This document shows, piece by piece, positions 63,890 through 64,000 of a stretch of DNA of 64,000 bases. The stretch is from assembly GCA_009782775.1 (NCBI GenBank), contig WRIL01000001.1, positions 83,536-147,535 on the forward strand. The letters are read 5' to 3'. Within the stretch, counting starts at the first letter, position 1; each line of letters begins with the position of its first letter. Both the position numbers and the translations under genes were made by a program. The notes beneath the pieces are model-generated. The model did not search any database, was not told the origin of the DNA, and worked only from the letters and a program-made list of their open reading frames with translations. The DNA comes from Desulfovibrionaceae bacterium. GTDB lineage: Bacteria; Desulfobacterota; Desulfovibrionia; Desulfovibrionales; Desulfovibrionaceae.

Positions 63890-64000
63890 GTGTCGGTTTT
63901 TCTGTTCACCCTGTGCATTGCGCCCCTGGTCTGGATCATGCGCCTAGCGCTGGAGGGCGGACTGGCCCTGGGGCTGGGCGCAGGGAGCGCGGTATTGCTC
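63890..64000 (+). CDS. Membrane protein, 5' end only
   Basis: GTG at 63890 directly follows the upstream TGA and opens a frame that runs off the window (37 codons). The N-terminus is strongly hydrophobic (VFLFTLCIAPLVWIMRLA, then a second helix). Probably a further gene of the surface-glycan cluster. Family not assignable. Confidence 0.5.
   Translation, partial: MSVFLFTLCIAPLVWIMRLALEGGLALGLGAGSAVLL

Noticed and set aside
1..64000. Mobile elements, CRISPR arrays, prophage or defence genes
   Set aside because: No transposase, integrase, repeat-spacer array, phage gene or restriction/toxin pair is visible; gene content is core metabolism, envelope and regulation.

Overview
The window looks like chromosomal DNA from a GC-rich, Gram-negative bacterium, most likely a deltaproteobacterium (Desulfobacterota, possibly Desulfovibrionales-like). 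The support is an outer-membrane and type 1 secretion apparatus, several sigma-54 activators with matching -24/-12 promoters, CheV, CHASE2-cyclase and HD-GYP signalling proteins, a short-form leuCD, and mostly housekeeping gene content. No ribosomal RNA, tRNA, insertion sequence, phage or CRISPR array is visible. Placement below phylum is inference.

Layout. 1-9380 (+): the 3' part of a giant repeat adhesin with six tandem T1SS-143-type units, followed by its secretion system (TolC-like, LapB-like ABC transporter with a degenerate C39 domain, HlyD-like adaptor). 9346-11697 (-): two tandem, membrane-anchored BMP-family binding proteins. 11974-16624 (+): an MltC-like lytic transglycosylase, then ileS-lspA. 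16640-21719 (-): cheV, then a cluster SDR/fabG-like, hypothetical, acpS, dus, ispH. 21861-27376 (-): a short-chain acyl-CoA operon (crotonase, CoA-transferase, acyl-CoA dehydrogenase, MaoC dehydratase, GntP permease). It reads away from a PAS-type sigma-54 activator (27775-29256, +). The intergenic region carries a sigma-54 promoter and inverted-repeat operators.

29392-35274 (+): a second sigma-54 activator with an altered GAFTGA loop, a giant proline-rich TPR envelope protein that has its own sigma-54 promoter, and an orphan PotD-like binding protein. 35431-39734 (+): a MoeA/MoaB-like molybdopterin-binding protein whose ribosome-binding site lies inside a hairpin, a HerA-like ATPase and a DUF4139 protein. 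39742-44322 (+): leuACDB behind a promoter, a Leu-containing leader peptide and a rho-independent terminator (attenuation leader). 44338-59617 (-): about fourteen closely packed genes (ackA, nnr, tsaE, lysC, era, SH3 protein, M48 protease, CHASE2-adenylate cyclase, GAF-HD-GYP, small membrane protein, dapF, TonB-like proline-rich protein, rseP, MFS). 59832-64000 (+): ExoIII, an FAD dehydrogenase, then a TagD-like cytidylyltransferase and a TagB/F-like CDP-glycerol glycerophosphotransferase, and the start of a membrane protein.

How the parts work together. The left end is an adhesin and its exporter. The centre is a regulated route for uptake and CoA activation of a short hydroxy- or unsaturated fatty acid. 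The leucine operon is probably controlled by transcription attenuation. The long minus-strand cluster mixes envelope, lysine/DAP and second-messenger genes. The most unusual signals are non-coding: the sigma-54 promoters and operators, the leu attenuator, and the SD-sequestering hairpin at 35375-35427.
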